Shown here in pieces: positions 9,101 to 17,240 of a DNA stretch of 64,000 nucleotides. The stretch comes from Nostoc sp. LEGE 12450 (GTDB lineage: Bacteria > Cyanobacteriota > Cyanobacteriia > Cyanobacteriales > Nostocaceae), in the NCBI RefSeq assembly GCF_015206895.1, contig NZ_JADEXU010000016.1, forward strand, positions 18,168 through 82,167. Reading direction: 5' to 3'. The notes beneath the pieces are model-generated. The model made no database searches and was not told where the DNA came from. It worked only from the letters and a program-made list of their open reading frames with translations. The position numbers and the translations under genes were made by a program. How positions within the stretch are numbered: the first letter of the stretch is position 1; every line of letters begins with the position of its first letter.

Positions 9101-11087
9101 AACCAGCAGACCAGAATTAGCTCAAACTTTTGTTGCACCCCGGACTCCCACCGAAGAAATTTTGGCGGGTATTTGGAGGGATGTTTTGGGGTTAGAACAA
9201 GTTGGAATTTACGACAACTTCTTTAATTTAGGAGGACATTCTTTACTTGCTACTCAAGTTATTTCTCTGACACGCAAAGCATTTAAGATCGAATTATCTC
9301 TGCGAAGTTTATTTGAATCTCCAGCGATCGCAACTTTAGCTAAAATAGTCGAGGCAGCTAGTCAACAAAAACTTTCGCCAGAAATCATCCCCTTTAAAGT
9401 TGTGCGTTTACCGGACGCAATAGTGCCAATCTCCTTAACTCAGCTAGAGTTTTGGTTTTTCGAGCAATTCTATCCTGGTAATCCTGTATACAACTTGCCC
9501 CTAATTTATCGCGTCACAGGTTCGCTGGATGTGAAAGCGTTAGAGGAGAGTTTAAGAGAAATTGTCCGCCGACACGAAACCTTACGAACCACTTTTAAAG
9601 TTGAAAACGGACAAGTTGTTTATGTAATTTCCCCTGAACCTGTATTTGATTTTGTTGTCATAGACGTACAAGATATATCGGAAGCAAAACGACAAGCTGA
9701 GAAAGAGATTAAGCAGCCTTTTGATTTGGCGTGGGGGCCGTTATTGCGGAGTAAGCTTTGGCGTTTGAGTGAAACCGAGCATTTGCTTGTTGTCACTACA
9801 CACCATATTGTTGCTGATGGTTGGTCTTTTAGCGTGTTAACCCAAGAATTGGCAACTCTTTACGAAGCTTTTTCTCAAGGTAAGCGATGTCTGACGACAA
9901 GCCACTCCGTGTCTACGCCCCTGACCGAGTTACCCATTCAATATGCAGACTTTGCACATTGGCAAAGACAATTATTGCAGGGGCAAACCTTAGAATCACA
10001 AATGCAATTCTGGAAACAACATCTAGGTGTTAATCCTCCAGTCTTAAAACTACCAACGGATTATCCACGCCCAGCCGTGCGAACCTTCACAGGTGCGCGT
10101 CAACCTTTGGTGATTTCTTCAGACTTAACCAAAGCACTCAAAATCTTGAGTCAGCAGGAAGGCGTAACCTTATTTATGACCTTGTTAGCAGCACTCAAAA
10201 CATTACTTTTCTGCTACACAGGACAACCAGACATCATTGTAAGTACGACAGTTGCCAATCGTACCCGTCCCGAAACAGAAGGACTGATTGGTTTCTTTGT
10301 CCACTTATTGCCATTCTGCACCAACTTAGAAGGCAATCCCAGTTTCCGCGAATTATTGCGGCGAGTGCGAGAAGTGTCTTTAGGAGTGTATGCACATCAA
10401 GAAATGCCCTTCATCAAACTAGTAGAACAAGTGCAACCGATGAGAGACTCTAGTTACACACTACTAGCGCAGGTGATGTTTGTTTTCCAAAACACCCCAG
10501 AAGATGATTTAAAACTAGCAAATTTAACTTTAAAGGAGGAATTTATTGCCACAGATACCAAAGATACAGCCGAATTTGATTTAAATCTCACACTCCAAGA
10601 AACAACAGAGGGAATTGAAGGCGCTTTAGTCTACAGAACGGATTTGTTCACACCTGCTACTATTGCCAGAATGGGAACAGTTTTTCAAAACTTACTTGAA
10701 TCTCTAGTTACTAATCCTGACCAACGTCTTAGAGAACTTACCTTTTTAAATGAAGGTGAAAAATTACCAATTCAAAATAACAAATTACCAACAGCGAATA
10801 ACTTTCAGAATGAATTTACTGAACCTAAAAACTCTATTGAAGAAACCATATTAGCTATTTGGAAAGAAGTTTTAGGGTTAGAACATATCAGTACACAAGA
10901 TAACTTCTTTGACCTTGGAGGACATTCCGCACTAGTTCTACAACTTACATACAAATTACAGAAAGCTTGGCAAATAGAACTACCTTTAGTTTCCCTATTT
11001 GAAAAATCCACCATTGTCCAGCAGGCAGAAACTATCCAAAATTTAATAAAACGAACCGCAGAGACACAGAGAGCGCAGAGAAAATGA
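6159..11087 (+). CDS. aerG: Nonribosomal peptide synthetase, C-A-PCP-C-PCP
   Basis: 1642 residues. Condensation domain 1 (about 10-450) has SPMQQGMLFH and HHILLDG, a type often found after D-configured donors. The adenylation domain (about 480-990) has YTSGSTGTPKG, YGPTE, YKTGDLA and NGKVNRR; by hand alignment its pocket reads D-V-H-T-I-C-L-L-V plus K, which I cannot assign. Carrier 1 has LGGHSLLA (about 1026); condensation domain 2 (about 1090-1520) has HHIVADG; carrier 2 has LGGHSALV (about 1588). There is no second adenylation domain and no thioesterase, so the last C-PCP may release the chain onto an amine such as an agmatine-like unit (inference). The gene follows the Choi-type block, so loading that amino acid is likely. 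Two in-frame repeat insertions (7396-7424, 9884-9918) and a repeat-derived C-terminus are odd features. Confidence 0.93.
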   Translation: MVAIQNQNKTKDIEAIYPLSPMQQGMLFHTLYQPESRIYFEQFRFTLHGDLNKSAFEQAWQQVVQRHAALRTLFVWKNRKQPVQVVRKQVNLPWINRDLRLLSTEEQQTQIISFLNIDKEQNFELDKAPLMRFVLFRLADETYHFVWSFHHILLDGWSWPILFKEIFAFYESITNNQPLYLAPTRSYRDYINWLQQQDLSRAEEFWRRTLEGFTASTPLVVEQAVGQIAHQQTSYIRHQHLSAEATANLKSFAQQHHLTVSTLVQAAWALLLSRYSGESDVVFGATVSGRPHNLSGVESMVGLFINTLPVRVKIPETADLLPWLVQLQQEHIEREQYSYTSLVDIQGVSEIPRNQPLFESIVVFENYPVNLTLQALPGNLKIADRQALGETNYPLTVVAIPSDELVIKINYDRDACGGLRQRFDADTIDRMIGHLLTLLQGITTNPHRSAGELPLLTPAEQDLLLVEWNATQAANRIHDCIHQLFEQHVEKTPESVAVVYDNQDLTYQQLNQRANKLAHYLQRLGIKPDAPVGICLERSLEAAVAILATLKAGGACVPLDPTYPPERLAFMLADTGASVVLTQASLKQLLEKDFHHHLILVDEGWDAIAKESDINLQTDTEADNLAFIIYTSGSTGTPKGTLVPHRSLTNLIEHHQAKMTTGVGVLQFASLSFDVSYHEMFAAWGLGGTLYMIGESDRKDLDKLIQLLAKEQIAKVFLPVTLWQQLAEIYGEEAHLFKNIREAIACGEQLQITQPMIKLFQRLEHCRLYNLYGPTEADLVTAYTFSQEPDKWPIYPPIGKPAVNVQVYLLDRNLQPVPIGVPGELYVSGDGLARGYLNRPDLTEQKFVPNPFAKAGGTRLYKTGDLAKYLPDGNIEFLGRIDDLVKVRGFRVELGEIEAVLSKHPQINQAVAKVFGQSAREKYLVAYFVPIQGQTLTLEELRNFLQDQLPDYMIPSAFVQMESFPLTSNGKVNRRALSEPTTSRPELAQTFVAPRTPTEEILAGIWRDVLGLEQVGIYDNFFNLGGHSLLATQVISLTRKAFKIELSLRSLFESPAIATLAKIVEAASQQKLSPEIIPFKVVRLPDAIVPISLTQLEFWFFEQFYPGNPVYNLPLIYRVTGSLDVKALEESLREIVRRHETLRTTFKVENGQVVYVISPEPVFDFVVIDVQDISEAKRQAEKEIKQPFDLAWGPLLRSKLWRLSETEHLLVVTTHHIVADGWSFSVLTQELATLYEAFSQGKRCLTTSHSVSTPLTELPIQYADFAHWQRQLLQGQTLESQMQFWKQHLGVNPPVLKLPTDYPRPAVRTFTGARQPLVISSDLTKALKILSQQEGVTLFMTLLAALKTLLFCYTGQPDIIVSTTVANRTRPETEGLIGFFVHLLPFCTNLEGNPSFRELLRRVREVSLGVYAHQEMPFIKLVEQVQPMRDSSYTLLAQVMFVFQNTPEDDLKLANLTLKEEFIATDTKDTAEFDLNLTLQETTEGIEGALVYRTDLFTPATIARMGTVFQNLLESLVTNPDQRLRELTFLNEGEKLPIQNNKLPTANNFQNEFTEPKNSIEETILAIWKEVLGLEHISTQDNFFDLGGHSALVLQLTYKLQKAWQIELPLVSLFEKSTIVQQAETIQNLIKRTAETQRAQRK
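7396..7424. repeat. 29-bp interspersed repeat inside the NRPS
   Basis: The GC-rich stretch beginning GCGATGCCTGCGGCGGG adds about seven residues (ACGGLRQ) between the NYDRD and RFDAD segments at the end of the first condensation domain. A nearly identical copy, inverted, is at 32868-32896 in the MFS gene. Confidence 0.7.
9884..9918. repeat. 35-bp interspersed repeat inside the second condensation domain
   Basis: A stretch beginning GCGATGTCTGACGACAAGCC encodes RCLTTSHSVST between FSQGK and PLTELPIQYADF. The flanks read directly into each other in typical condensation domains, so this is an in-frame insertion of a cyanobacterial short repeat. Confidence 0.65.
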
Positions 11088-11180
11088 GTAACTACATAAC
11101 CCAACAGAATATCGATAATTAATCCTCTCTCGATCTCTTTCCTCAGCGCCCTCAGCGCCTCTGTGGTTCGTTTTATTCCA
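11041..11180. repeat. Palindromic repeat element at NRPS 3' end
   Basis: The left arm (about 11041-11083, AATAAAACGAACCGCAGAG onward) and right arm (about 11139-11176) are inverted copies of the CGCAGAG-type repeat, separated by about 55 bases. The left arm encodes the last NRPS residues (KRTAETQRAQRK) and its stop codon. The element could fold into a long hairpin and act as a terminator or mRNA stabiliser. Confidence 0.65.
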
Positions 11181-11214
11181 TTTTAAAATATCACCGTCAC
11201 TCCAACAAAAAACC

Positions 11215-11991
11215 GTGAAACCCTCCCTTTTTGACCTAACAGGAAAAGTCGCCATTATCACCGGATCTGCAAGAGGTATCGGTAAATCCATAGTTCAAGG
11301 ATTAGCAGCTGTAGGCACAAAGGTTGTAGTTGCTGATATTAAAACAACCGAAGCAGAAAAAACTGCACAAATAATTCAGGAGGCTGGAGGCGAAGCGATC
11401 GCAATTCCCACCGATGTGAGAAATCGCCAAGATTGTTTACGCCTGATTGAGCAAACTGTGGCGCACTATCACAGACTCGACATCATGGTGTGTAATGCCG
11501 GCATTGACATCATCAAACCGGCGGCTGATTTAGAAGAATTAGAGTGGGATAACATCATCAACGTCAATTTGAAAGGATACTTCCACTGCGCTCAACTGGC
11601 GGCTCGACAAATGATCGAACAAGGGACAGGCGGCTCAATTATCATGAACTCCTCCATCGGAGGTGTAGTAGGAATCAGTGGTTCTGTGGCTTATACAGCA
11701 TCGAAAGGAGGGGTAAATTTACTAGTGCGATCGCTAGCACTGGAATGGGCAAGTCACCAGATTCGAGTTAATGCTTTTGCTCCTGGCTATATCGACAACA
11801 TTATGGAAGGTACTGAAACATTTCGGCGATCGCCACAGGAAGATCAGCAACATCTAAGTGCTGTGATTCCTATGCAGCGACGCGGAAAACCAGAGGAACT
11901 CATCGGCCCAGTGATCTTTCTCGCATCTGAAGCAGCTTCTTATGTGACGGGGGAAATTTTGATGGTGGATGGGGGATACAGCGCTATGTAG
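11215..11991 (+). CDS. SDR-family oxidoreductase
   Basis: A canonical classical SDR of 258 residues: TGSARGIG cofactor motif, NAGI, catalytic Ser in NSSIGG, YTASK active-site motif and the C-terminal MVDGGYS. The start is a GTG directly after the palindromic repeat downstream of the NRPS; no better start is in frame. It probably carries out a ketone/alcohol step on the bicyclic residue or another cluster intermediate. NAD versus NADP use is not clear, although the acidic VADIK end of the second beta strand suggests NAD. Confidence 0.88.
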   Translation: MKPSLFDLTGKVAIITGSARGIGKSIVQGLAAVGTKVVVADIKTTEAEKTAQIIQEAGGEAIAIPTDVRNRQDCLRLIEQTVAHYHRLDIMVCNAGIDIIKPAADLEELEWDNIINVNLKGYFHCAQLAARQMIEQGTGGSIIMNSSIGGVVGISGSVAYTASKGGVNLLVRSLALEWASHQIRVNAFAPGYIDNIMEGTETFRRSPQEDQQHLSAVIPMQRRGKPEELIGPVIFLASEAASYVTGEILMVDGGYSAM

Positions 11992-12023
11992 GGTAGGTAG
12001 AAGAAGTTTCCGAGAGTACAACT

Positions 12024-13814
12024 ATGCGAAGATTGATCACACTTACTGCTATCCGCCGTCGTCGGCAAGCGCCAGTTCTACTAGGATTTATCCTGGCGTT
12101 TGTCCTAGTTAGTTGCGTCCAAACTAACTTGATCTCTAAAGCAGTAGCTGGATCTCAAATCATTCTTAGTAGTTCTGTCGAACCCAACACCTTTAACCCT
12201 CAGTTGATGGAGCAGGGAGTCGGAATTTTGACTTTCCTCTATGAAGGGCTGATTCGTGAAAATGGTCTAGGAGAAATTAAACCAGCATTAGCGCGATCGT
12301 GGGAAACTTCTGAAGATCAAAAGCGCATTATTTTTACACTGAGGAAAGAACTGAAATGGTCGGATGGTAAACCGCTAACTGCTGATGATGTGGTGTTTAC
12401 TTACAAAGATATTTATACTAATCCTGCTATTCCTTCTTATGCCAAAGATTTTTTGCAAATAGGCAAAAATCGTAGTTTTCCTACAGTGAAAAAATTGGAT
12501 AATTGGCGCGTTGAATTTACCCTTCCAGAACCTTTTGCTCCCTTTATTCGCACAACAAAACTAGAAATTTTACCTGCTCATATTCTGCGCTCCAGCATCA
12601 CCACAAAAGACTCAGCAGGTAGACCGCTATTTCTCTCAATCTGGGGAACAAATACTCCACCCAGCCAAATTGTTAGCAACGGTGCTTATAAATTGGAATC
12701 ATACGTTCCAAGTGAGCGGATAACCTTTCGCAAAAATCCCTATTACTGGCGTAAAGATCCTCAAAATCATACTCAACCCTATATCGATCGCATTGTTCTA
12801 AATACGGTTAGCAATAATGATACGGCATTAATTCAATTTCGTTCTAGAGGACTTGATTTTATTGACGTAAATCCAAACTATTTTTCATTATTGAAACGAG
12901 AAGAGAAAAGGGGAGAATTCACAATTTATAACGGTGGTTCTCAAACAGGAACCACAGCGATGATGTTTAATTTGAATACAGGACTTAGAAATGGTCAACC
13001 TTTGATTAATCCAATTAAATCTCGCTGGTTTAATACAGTAGCATTCCGCCAAGCCGTTGCATATAGCATCAATCGCCCGCGTATGGTGAACAACCTATTT
13101 GCAGGCGTAGGAGCGCTACAAAATTCACCCATCGCAGTGCAGAGTCTTTACTATCTTTCTCAGCAAGCAGGTTTACCAATCTACAACTATAACCAAGAGA
13201 AGGCAAAAGCATTACTTCTCAAAGCAGGTTTTCGATACAACAATCAAGGTGAGTTATTCGATAGCAATGGGAATCGAGTCCGGTTTACGCTCACCGCTAA
13301 TGTTGGTAATAAGGTGTTGCAAAACATGGCTCCTTTAATTCAAGACGATTTGAGCCAGATAGGAATTCAGGTAGATTTGAATTTGATTGGAGTGGGATTG
13401 GTTGTAGACAAATTAGCAAATCGTCTGGATTGGGATTGTCAGATTATGGATGGTTTTCCAATGACGGTAGAACCCAACGAAGCAATAAATATTTGGTCTA
13501 CTAAAGGGAACTGGCATTTTTTTAACCGCCAACCCCAAGCTGGACAAATACCAATTACTAAACAGCAGGTAGCAGATTGGGAACAAAAAATTGATGCTCT
13601 CTACATTCAAGGTGCAGCAGCAAATGAAGCACAACGACAACAAATTTATGCAGAAACTCAACGGCTGAGTCAGGAATATTTGCCATTTATTTATCTAGTA
13701 AATTCCTTATCAATGGTGTCTATGCGAAATCGGATTCAGGGGGTGAAACACTCTGCTTTACAAGGAACATTTTGGAATGTTTACGAACTGACAACTAATC
13801 ATGTCAATGATTAA
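12024..13814 (+). CDS. Peptide/nickel-type ABC substrate-binding lipoprotein
   Basis: A 596-residue SBP_bac_5 family protein with basic N-terminus, hydrophobic segment and lipobox LVSC, cysteine at residue 31, so it should be lipid-anchored. Family landmarks include the region around LARSWETSEDQKRIIF and LKWSDGKPLTADDVVF. Such proteins bind oligopeptides for an ABC importer, but no permease or ATPase gene of that system is nearby. In a peptide biosynthetic cluster it might bind the product or a precursor outside the membrane (inference). Confidence 0.88.
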   Translation: MRRLITLTAIRRRRQAPVLLGFILAFVLVSCVQTNLISKAVAGSQIILSSSVEPNTFNPQLMEQGVGILTFLYEGLIRENGLGEIKPALARSWETSEDQKRIIFTLRKELKWSDGKPLTADDVVFTYKDIYTNPAIPSYAKDFLQIGKNRSFPTVKKLDNWRVEFTLPEPFAPFIRTTKLEILPAHILRSSITTKDSAGRPLFLSIWGTNTPPSQIVSNGAYKLESYVPSERITFRKNPYYWRKDPQNHTQPYIDRIVLNTVSNNDTALIQFRSRGLDFIDVNPNYFSLLKREEKRGEFTIYNGGSQTGTTAMMFNLNTGLRNGQPLINPIKSRWFNTVAFRQAVAYSINRPRMVNNLFAGVGALQNSPIAVQSLYYLSQQAGLPIYNYNQEKAKALLLKAGFRYNNQGELFDSNGNRVRFTLTANVGNKVLQNMAPLIQDDLSQIGIQVDLNLIGVGLVVDKLANRLDWDCQIMDGFPMTVEPNEAINIWSTKGNWHFFNRQPQAGQIPITKQQVADWEQKIDALYIQGAAANEAQRQQIYAETQRLSQEYLPFIYLVNSLSMVSMRNRIQGVKHSALQGTFWNVYELTTNHVND

Positions 13815-13823
13815 CAAAATATT

Positions 13824-13856
13824 AGATCCCCGACTTCTTAAAGAAGTCGAGGATCT
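13824..13856. terminator. Strong hairpin, possible terminator or REP-like repeat
   Basis: Arms AGATCCCCGACTTCTT and AAGAAGTCGAGGATCT are 16 bases with one mismatch and almost no loop, 10 bases after the lipoprotein stop. No clear U-run follows, so it may be an interspersed repeat rather than an intrinsic terminator. Confidence 0.6.
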
Positions 13857-13894
13857 GGACACCGCGCATAATTACAAAAAGGAGTTTTTTACCA

Positions 13895-14869
13895 ATGAAC
13901 CTTATCAAAGAACATGAACCTCAAATAACTATTTCTACAACAATTCCCGTTATTGATTTCCATCCATTTATGATTGGTGATTTTGCTGCTAAAGAAACGG
14001 TTGCCAATCAAATCTCGTGTGCTATTCAAGAAATTGGATGTTTTTACCTCGAAAATTGTGTACCTCAGACCTTAGTTGATCAAGTTTTTGCTCAAGCGCA
14101 AAGTTTTTTCGCCTTACCACAGGAGGAGAAAAATCAAGTAAAACTTGCTCCAGGAACTAGCCGAGGCTATGTTGCTCGTGGTAAAGAGAGGGTATTGCTA
14201 GAAGCATTCAATTTTGGTTTAGATGTTGCGCCAGCAGAAGCGGGTGTAACTCATCAGCAGTTTGGTGAACCGAATCAATGGCCTCAAGACCAAAAAGAGT
14301 TTCGCCAAGTGCTATTGGAATTTTTTACAAATTGTCGTGATGCGTCTTTTAGTATTTTACAAGCGTTGGCGATCGCCTTAAAACTACCAGAGTCCTACTT
14401 TACCGATTTCCATTTAGAACGCAACTTCAACACCTCTATCAACCACTATCCATCTCTACAACAACCCCCCTCCCCCGGCGAGACTCGCTTTGCAGAACAT
14501 ACAGATTACGGCAGTATCACCTTAATATTTCAAGATGAGACGGCTGGATTAGAGGTTTGTAACAATGCAGGAGAATGGATTGCAGCCCCCTTCGCCCCTG
14601 GAAAAGTTCTAGTTATCCTTGCAGATTTAATGCAGCGCTGGACAAACGATAAGTTTCCCGCCACCAAACATCGAGTTCCTCTACCTTCCAAATTTCCTAC
14701 TGCTCCAAGGTACTCGATTATCTATTTTGAGTCTCCCGATTACGATGCCGAAATTACTTGCTTAGAAAATTGCGTCAAGGCGAACACAACTCCCAACTAT
14801 CCACCAATTCGCACCCATGAATATATCAATCAAGTCGCTACAGGAACCTATACATCAGAAAAAAAATAG
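13895..14869 (+). CDS. 2-oxoglutarate/Fe(II)-dependent oxygenase, IPNS-like (copy 1)
   Basis: 324 residues with the DIOX_N segment (PVIDFHPF, GCFYLENC) and a double-stranded beta-helix core carrying iron ligands HTD (in AEHTDYG), the distal His in KHRV, and RYS for the 2-oxoglutarate carboxylate. A ribosome binding site (AAGGAG) precedes the ATG. It is the first of four paralogues, followed at 14950 by the second. Such enzymes hydroxylate, desaturate or cyclise; four copies suggest several oxidations of one scaffold. The substrate is unknown. Confidence 0.9.
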   Translation: MNLIKEHEPQITISTTIPVIDFHPFMIGDFAAKETVANQISCAIQEIGCFYLENCVPQTLVDQVFAQAQSFFALPQEEKNQVKLAPGTSRGYVARGKERVLLEAFNFGLDVAPAEAGVTHQQFGEPNQWPQDQKEFRQVLLEFFTNCRDASFSILQALAIALKLPESYFTDFHLERNFNTSINHYPSLQQPPSPGETRFAEHTDYGSITLIFQDETAGLEVCNNAGEWIAAPFAPGKVLVILADLMQRWTNDKFPATKHRVPLPSKFPTAPRYSIIYFESPDYDAEITCLENCVKANTTPNYPPIRTHEYINQVATGTYTSEKK

Positions 14870-14877
14870 ACCTTTTT

Positions 14878-14919
14878 GTTTGTAGTATTCACTTTAGCGC
14901 TAAAGCGTATACTACAAAC
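14878..14919. repeat. Palindromic intergenic repeat between oxygenase genes
   Basis: Imperfect inverted repeat with outer arms GTTTGTAGTA and TACTACAAAC and an inner CTTTAG/CTAAAG stem. It lies between two cotranscribed oxygenase genes and could attenuate or protect mRNA. Confidence 0.6.
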
Positions 14920-14949
14920 TTGAATTTATAACTCAATTCATTTTTAACG

Positions 14950-15936
14950 ATGCTATCAATTAACGAACTTTCAAAAGAGCCTATTATTTCAACACAGATT
15001 CCTGTTATTGACTTACATCTATTTTTAGTTGGTGACAGAGTTGCTAAAGAATTAATTGCCAATCAAATCGCCAGTGCTTTACAGGAAATGGGATGTTTTT
15101 ACCTGAAAAATCACGATATAAACGTAACTTTGATTACTCAAGCATTTACTCAAGCCAAGTATTTTTTTGCACTGCCGTTAGAGGATAAAAAGCAGGTAGC
15201 TTTAACAGAAAAGTGTCATCGAGGATATATTCCTATGGGGATGTCAAGCATACTCAGCGAACAGTTTTATTTTGGTAGAGAAATGAAAGCAGAGGAATTA
15301 GATAAGCTAGATCATCCTTTTCACCAACCGAACCAATGGCTACAGAATCAACCTGAGTTTCGGGAAGTGATGCTGCAATTTTTCATAGCTTGCCACGCAA
15401 GTACGCTAAAAGTTCTTGAAGGTTTAGCCATTGCTTTGAAGCTGCCAGAATCCTATTTTACTGAATTACATTCTGAGCAAAACCATGCTATGGGTTTACA
15501 TCACTATCCTGATACATCTCAACTTCCCCAAGCCCAAATTCGCTTAGGAGAACATACAGATGGAAATACTATCACTTATGTATTTCAGCATGAAGTAGAA
15601 GGTTTAGAAATTTGTACCAAAGCTGGAGAGAGGGTTCCAGTTCCCTTGATTCCTGATACGGTTGTCGTCATGGCAGGAGAAGTTTTACAAAGATGGACGA
15701 ATGATAAAGTTTATGCCACAAAACACCAAGTTGCCATCCCATCTGCATCCCAAGACATTAAACCAAGATACTCCTTTGCTTTTTTTGCCTCTCCTAATAA
15801 TGATGCCGAAATCGCTTGTCCTGACAGTTGTTTAGAGACAAATGAAACTCCAAAGTATCCACCTATTTTAACGAGTGAATTTTACATCCAAAGAAATAAT
15901 AATAATACATCGATTTTAACTTACTCCAAAAATTAA
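14950..15936 (+). CDS. 2-oxoglutarate/Fe(II)-dependent oxygenase, IPNS-like (copy 2)
   Basis: 328 residues. It shares N-terminal architecture (PVIDLHLF, GCFYLKNH) with copy 1. Iron ligands are HTD (EHTDGNT) and the distal His in KHQV; RYS is present. Substrate-facing regions differ from copy 1, including AEELDKLDHPFHQPNQW, and DGNT replaces DYGS after the HTD motif, which suggests a different substrate or reaction. Same strand, separated from copy 1 by an 80-base spacer with a palindrome. Confidence 0.9.
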   Translation: MLSINELSKEPIISTQIPVIDLHLFLVGDRVAKELIANQIASALQEMGCFYLKNHDINVTLITQAFTQAKYFFALPLEDKKQVALTEKCHRGYIPMGMSSILSEQFYFGREMKAEELDKLDHPFHQPNQWLQNQPEFREVMLQFFIACHASTLKVLEGLAIALKLPESYFTELHSEQNHAMGLHHYPDTSQLPQAQIRLGEHTDGNTITYVFQHEVEGLEICTKAGERVPVPLIPDTVVVMAGEVLQRWTNDKVYATKHQVAIPSASQDIKPRYSFAFFASPNNDAEIACPDSCLETNETPKYPPILTSEFYIQRNNNNTSILTYSKN

Positions 15937-16009
15937 ACTTTTTCCTCTCTGTGCCTTTGGGTCTCAGCATGAAACAAAAATAAGTAATTTATTCTTAATA
16001 CAACTAACA

Positions 16010-17182
16010 ATGAATGTAGATACCTGGAAAAAAGTAGTACCAAGATCAGTAGTTATGTTTTCTTATAGCATGATTTTTATGCTTTCTTTGATTTCGACTG
16101 CGGGATTAATCAATACGGTTTTACCCTCTTATGTTAGTCCTCAAAATCTTGGTGATATCAGTATTAAGTTCCAATATTTTAGCGATCACAAAGATGATTA
16201 TGATGTTATTTTCTTAGGGCCTAGTACTACTTACCAAGGAGTTGTCCCTAAAGTATTCGATGCAACAATGGCAGCTAATGGGAAAACTATCAGGTCTTTC
16301 AACTTTGGAATCATGGCGGCAAATGTAGCTGAAATGGATTTCTATTTACAAAAGATTCTCGCTTTAAAACCAGCAAACTTAAAATGGATATTTTTAGACT
16401 GCTTAGTTGACTTTTTTATGGAGGATGCACCGACTGCGGCTAAAAATGTTTATTGGCATACTCCTATAAAAACGATAGAAAATTTTCAATTAATTTCTGA
16501 GTCAACCTCTACTTTGAAAGAGAAAATTAGCGGGTTTTATGCAAATTCAGTAAGTTTTCTTTATAGATGGTTAGGTATTGGTTATTTTTCTAATTTTTGG
16601 CTGCAAAAATCGGAAGTATCGGAAGTATTACCAAAAGGAATATCTGGTGATAAATTGATACAGGAATCCGGATATTATGCAATGGATTGGCTGGAAAATA
16701 GTGAAAAATGGAAACAAATTTTTCTATCGAAACGCTTGGAAAGTTATCAAGAGCAACTAAATCAATCAAAATCAGGAGTTTTTGTTCGAGGAAAAGATAC
16801 GTATCCCCTTAATTCTTATGCAATCAAAATTATTAAAAACATAGATTCTAGAATTGATAGTCAAAATAAAATGGAACCTATTTTCTTTATTCCTCCAGTT
16901 TTAAATACTGATTTTGATAATTCTGCTATTACAAAAGCTTACAAAAATGGTTACATTTCTAATTTATTTGCTTTTAATAAGCCTAATACTTTCGCCACGT
17001 TATATGAAGTTGATCGCCGAGCTGATGGGAGGCATTTAAATCAACAAGGCGCTGAAGAATTCACCCGCGCTTTGGCAGCAGAATTTTCTAAATATCTGAA
17101 TTCATCTCCAAATGATCCATCTAATCAATCCCTTATATCTAGAAGTCAGCTAATCACAGAAAAATCCCACAACCAAACATGA
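16010..17182 (+). CDS. Membrane-anchored SGNH-like protein, partner of MBOAT acyltransferase
   Basis: A 390-residue protein with an N-terminal transmembrane helix (about 15-38) and an SGNH-like domain: the nucleophile block is GPST (Ser about 72) and the final block is DGRH (Asp about 339, His about 342). The arrangement is that of AlgJ/AlgX or DltD-like partners of membrane O-acyltransferases. The next gene is an MBOAT protein, 58 bases away. Together they probably transfer an acyl group to an extracytoplasmic or membrane-bound acceptor, here perhaps the sugar of the product (inference). Confidence 0.75.
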   Translation: MNVDTWKKVVPRSVVMFSYSMIFMLSLISTAGLINTVLPSYVSPQNLGDISIKFQYFSDHKDDYDVIFLGPSTTYQGVVPKVFDATMAANGKTIRSFNFGIMAANVAEMDFYLQKILALKPANLKWIFLDCLVDFFMEDAPTAAKNVYWHTPIKTIENFQLISESTSTLKEKISGFYANSVSFLYRWLGIGYFSNFWLQKSEVSEVLPKGISGDKLIQESGYYAMDWLENSEKWKQIFLSKRLESYQEQLNQSKSGVFVRGKDTYPLNSYAIKIIKNIDSRIDSQNKMEPIFFIPPVLNTDFDNSAITKAYKNGYISNLFAFNKPNTFATLYEVDRRADGRHLNQQGAEEFTRALAAEFSKYLNSSPNDPSNQSLISRSQLITEKSHNQT

Positions 17183-17240
17183 AAAAATATCCCCTACTCT
17201 TTAATTTCTGTTTTTAGTTAATTCACACCTGATAATAAAC

